64,000 nucleotides of DNA from Opisthorchis felineus (lineage: Eukaryota > Platyhelminthes > Trematoda > Opisthorchiida > Opisthorchiidae). Numbering within the stretch: position 1 is the first letter of the stretch; every line of letters starts with the position of its first letter. The DNA is taken from NCBI GenBank assembly GCA_004794785.1, contig SJOL01007097.1, positions 417,982 to 481,981 on the forward strand, read 5' to 3'. The notes under the pieces were generated by a model. It saw nothing but the letters and a program-made list of their open reading frames with translations. It did not search any database and had not been told where the DNA came from. Of this stretch, positions 60,858 to 64,000 are shown piece by piece. The translations under genes were made by a program, and so were the position numbers.

Positions 60858-61055
60858 GGAAACTACTGACAAGGCTGCTGAAAACCTTTCAGCAGCCCAC
60901 GATCGGTTTCGTCCTTCTTGGGATTTATCAGGTAGACTTACTCCCTGAGTTTCTGTCAACCTTATGTTCTACGTGAATCCAGATCATACGAAACTTGCAA
61001 ATTACACCCCATCACAAAAATTTGGTTTTGCCGGGAGACCCTAACGAACCTCAGC
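60858..61055. mobile_element. Foldback/MITE-like element, copy 3, joined to the CAAAACCAAATTT repeat
   Basis: AAGGCTGCTGAAAACC, then CGATCGGTTTCGTCCTTCTT and GGGATTTATCAGGTAGAC, ending GAGTTTCTGTCAACCTTATG, follow the family consensus. Directly to the right, AAATTTGGTTTTGCCGGGAG at about 61018-61037 matches the repeat found at 14905-14964 and 42930-42985. This suggests both belong to one larger family. Confidence 0.55.
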
Positions 61056-64000
61056 ACGTTCAGTTAGGCACACTGGGAAGTACACTGTCAAATGCACCGT
61101 TGCTTACCATTTTGCAGTTTAAGAGGTTTGTTCATTCGTCTTTGAAGCACTGCTAAATCGCTTAATATGATCACTAGTGTGCCTGTGGGAAATTCTGTCT
61201 CAAGAAGAAGCTGCTCAAATTTTCCCAAAGGCGTGTGTTATCGTCTTGGTGAACTCGGAAGCAGTGCACATTTCTGTAGTTTGACGCAACAGTCTGGGGT
61301 GATACTGCTGTATGTCATTTGATGCAAAGTACAGGTACGCAAATTAGTCTACGGAATTAAAATAAATTTTTGCATGTTAGACGAGGTTGAAGTGTGACAA
61401 CTATGCAGTGTTACTTGTGCGAAAATTCTTCAGGTCAACACAGTTTCCGGTTTCCACTTCCATCTCGAAGAGGCAAGCTGTTATCTTTGTGAGATGGTTT
61501 GTGTCCCTCAGTAACCTATTGAGTTGTGATGAAGGATGCCAGGTTGTTCAATTAATGGAGTTTAAAAAAATGCAGCCTCCCATGTTGGAGTTTGGAAAAT
61601 GTGTGGCAGTTTGTTCCTTAAAATTTGAGTTCCTTGCGCAGCCTCAGGCTTCAACCATGCTGTCAGTCTTAAGACAAAGGCCTTGGTTGAGAACCCCAAC
61701 CGTCCTCCTCTCTAGATTTGGGCGAAATGGTAGCATCTCAGCCCACATACACCCGTGAACTTCACAGTAAAACGTGCCTTTGTGTTAAATCGGTGGGAGA
61801 ATCGAGGGCCGATATTACTGGTGCATTGCTGTCAATGGTGATGATGTATGACTCTCAGCCACAATTCTTTCATTACACGTGGGCTTCGGTGTACCGCACT
61901 GCATTACACCATCACTCCTCCGAAATATATGGGTCAACATAATCCGATTTCGACCTTCACACAGGCCACTGGTTCGGTGAGCATGTCATTGCCAAGACGC
62001 TTGCACTGTTAACCGTCTCCTTTGAGTCTAACTACCATGCCAGCTCTGTTATGGCTGTGGATAACGGCTAGGCTTCTTTGGTGGATTTATTGCTAAAAAT
62101 GCGCCCTATATATAGATGAACCTTTTCTTGATTACACTCTGAGGAAGACCAAGTTGGGAAACGCAGCATCAGTTCACATACATGAAGCAGTATATTTGTG
62201 TCACCTGTCTGTCACACAGCTAAGTATAACAGTCATTGGAAACCCTGGAATCGCAGCTGAAGCTTGACGCTACTGTTATCAGCCAACCCCAGACCTGTCG
62301 CAAATGACAATTCTTCTTATGTGGACACTTCAGTCAGGCACCTATATAATTATGGCAGTTAAGCACTAATATGTATTCCTGATATGTTGCTGTCGATGAT
62401 GTTGACGGTTTCCAGTTCACAGTGACTGGATCCTAGGCGAACGGATGCATTAGGCAAATGACCTGTGGAATGACAAGTTCGAATGTCCATTTTATTGTAG
62501 GATAGTCCCATTCAGTGTCAGCGGATGGATGATGCAGGTTGTGATGGTGTAAAGGTAGGAGCAAAAAGGCAAGTAAAAGATGAGTTACGCTGTCTTCTAA
62601 AGAAGGAAGGATTCAATGAAGGAGTTCCATGATCTCCCAGATGTATTCCGCCACTGGTGGTGGGTTTTGGACTGTTTGTATGATATAATACTACCCACCT
62701 ACTGTGGGGTTCAAAATGACATTACATTATGTCAATTATGCTAAAGGAAGAACACTTTGATTAGAATATGTTGCACCACAGTGTTCTTCCTGAGATTTAT
62801 GATATCTTCATTACCTTAGACAAACTCGGAAGCAAAGCATTCTTGACTCAATTTTTTGCACGCTGCTGATGCTATCCGGTATCAGGATTCGGAATAGGTC
62901 TAGGTATTCGTGTGTGAAGAACGGTTTCACAAGATAAACACCGTGAATTATTGTACTGATATCGCGACATCCTGGGACAATGGGCCACTTATAGTGTTTT
63001 AAATATCCAGAAGATTTTGTGAGATTGAATATTCGGCAGGAAACACACATTTTCAACTTTCCAACCGAGGTTCGGTTCCAAAGCCGAGCCTATCCTATTT
63101 GCTGTACAAAAACAGACTGAATGTAAAGCAACTCCCGCTACAACGGAACTTTGGTTCACAATGAGTGAGTAAGTGTGAGTAAGTCTTTATTTGCCGTCTA
63201 GGTAATATTTCGATGCGGACTCTTTTTACCACAATCCCCCTTTAAAGGGAACAAACTCCCATGTAAAAGAACTTCTGGTTTCGCAGACGGCTAAGTTACA
63301 GTGTAAGGGAAAATAGTACAAATGAAATATCTATCCCGTTGACCCCACGTCCACCTTCGAAAGGAAGGTTTAAAGGCAACTGTTAATACGCTATATAAGA
63401 TGAAGCTGTGTTGTTCGTTAACGGAATGGACGTGAACTATTCGACACTGCAGCCCAGGACACATTTAATGCCCAAATTGTTAGACACGTGACAGTTGCAT
63501 TATGGACTTAGGTAAAAAAGAGCTGAACCATGGGACGAAACCGTGTAAGTTAACTCAACGTTCATCTGGCTTTCAGTATTTATCATTATTTCCCCTGTTA
63601 GATTTGAATGCACGCTCGTGGTAATCTATCTTATTTTATGACCTATATGGTGTTCAGATGAATGATGCGAAATTAATAATTCATAGCCACCCATGTTACA
63701 GGTGCTGATGAATATGATAAATGTTCACATTATGCGTGAATGTCTGAGTTGCGGATTTGCGAGGATACGCGTTTTTTCAAGCCTATTAGAAAGAAAAAGG
63801 AAATTTCATCGCACACTCACGGAAAAAGTTTAGCCCTGAAAAAGTGGTGAAAATTCACCACCCCAGCGACAACGATTCGGACTCCAAAACATCTTTAAAA
63901 ATGAAGGTGTCAGGTGAGAAGTGCCAGATGTCGTGGTCGTCTCAAGCATAGAGGAAAACCTACCAACCTAGTGTTGGTTTTGGTAGCCTTTGTTCAAAAA
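61056..64000. other. Non-coding to window end
   Basis: The longest frame is 123 codons at 61387-61758 (+ strand), without a recognisable motif or a confirmed start. No repeat family was recognised. Confidence 0.45.

Noticed and set aside
1..64000. CRISPR arrays, bacterial operons, rRNA genes and telomeric repeats.
   Set aside because: None was seen. There are no regularly spaced direct repeats, no polycistronic coding runs, no rRNA-like blocks and no TTAGGG-type arrays.

Overview
This window looks like nuclear genomic DNA of a parasitic flatworm, most likely a trematode and plausibly a liver-fluke-type (opisthorchiid) genome. The reasons are AT-rich sequence, no operon structure or ribosome binding sites, GT-AG introns of 2-3 kb, one animal-type cadherin gene, and several families of decayed retroelements. 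These include a LINE of a type I associate with trematodes and an R2-clade element lying outside any recognisable 28S rDNA. The species assignment is inference; no species-diagnostic gene is present.

One host gene can be supported: the 3' end of a cadherin-superfamily (protocadherin-like) gene on the + strand. Its last three coding exons are 35754-36636, 38730-38906 and 42017-42345. The splice phases agree across all three, giving 462 residues. They encode part of the membrane-proximal cadherin repeat, a stalk, one transmembrane helix and a cytoplasmic tail of about 270 residues ending in Ser-Phe-Val. No upstream cadherin exon was recognised in bases 1-35753, so the rest of the gene lies outside the window or in exons too small to see by eye.

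Almost everything else is non-coding or mobile-element debris. The layout is: 1-3319 unassigned, with a small minisatellite; 3320-3610 a foldback/MITE-like element; about 6675-6865 a degraded tRNA-derived SINE; 14892-14977 a 60-bp insert between 13-bp direct repeats; TA microsatellites at 17078-17127 and 17987-18018; 18571-18706, 25139-25273 and about 49690-49772 three copies of a short retroposon; 26570-26772 an intact-looking SINE with a perfect 13-bp target-site duplication; 35754-42345 the cadherin exons, with a GC-rich repeat inside the first intron; 48097-48785 the C-terminal end of an RTE-like LINE on the - strand; 52016-54533 a decayed R2-like element on the - strand; about 55140-55398 a second copy of the tRNA-like repeat found in the cadherin intron; about 57178-57276 an RNase H-like LINE remnant; and 58500-61055 two further MITE-like copies.

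The best candidate for something unusual is the R2-like element, with Myb-like, reverse transcriptase and restriction-like endonuclease regions, at a site with no rDNA that I can see. The short target-site-duplicated retroposon carrying a conserved stem-loop is the second. Neither amounts to a clear new system. The remaining open reading frames are at lengths expected by chance in 64 kb of such DNA.
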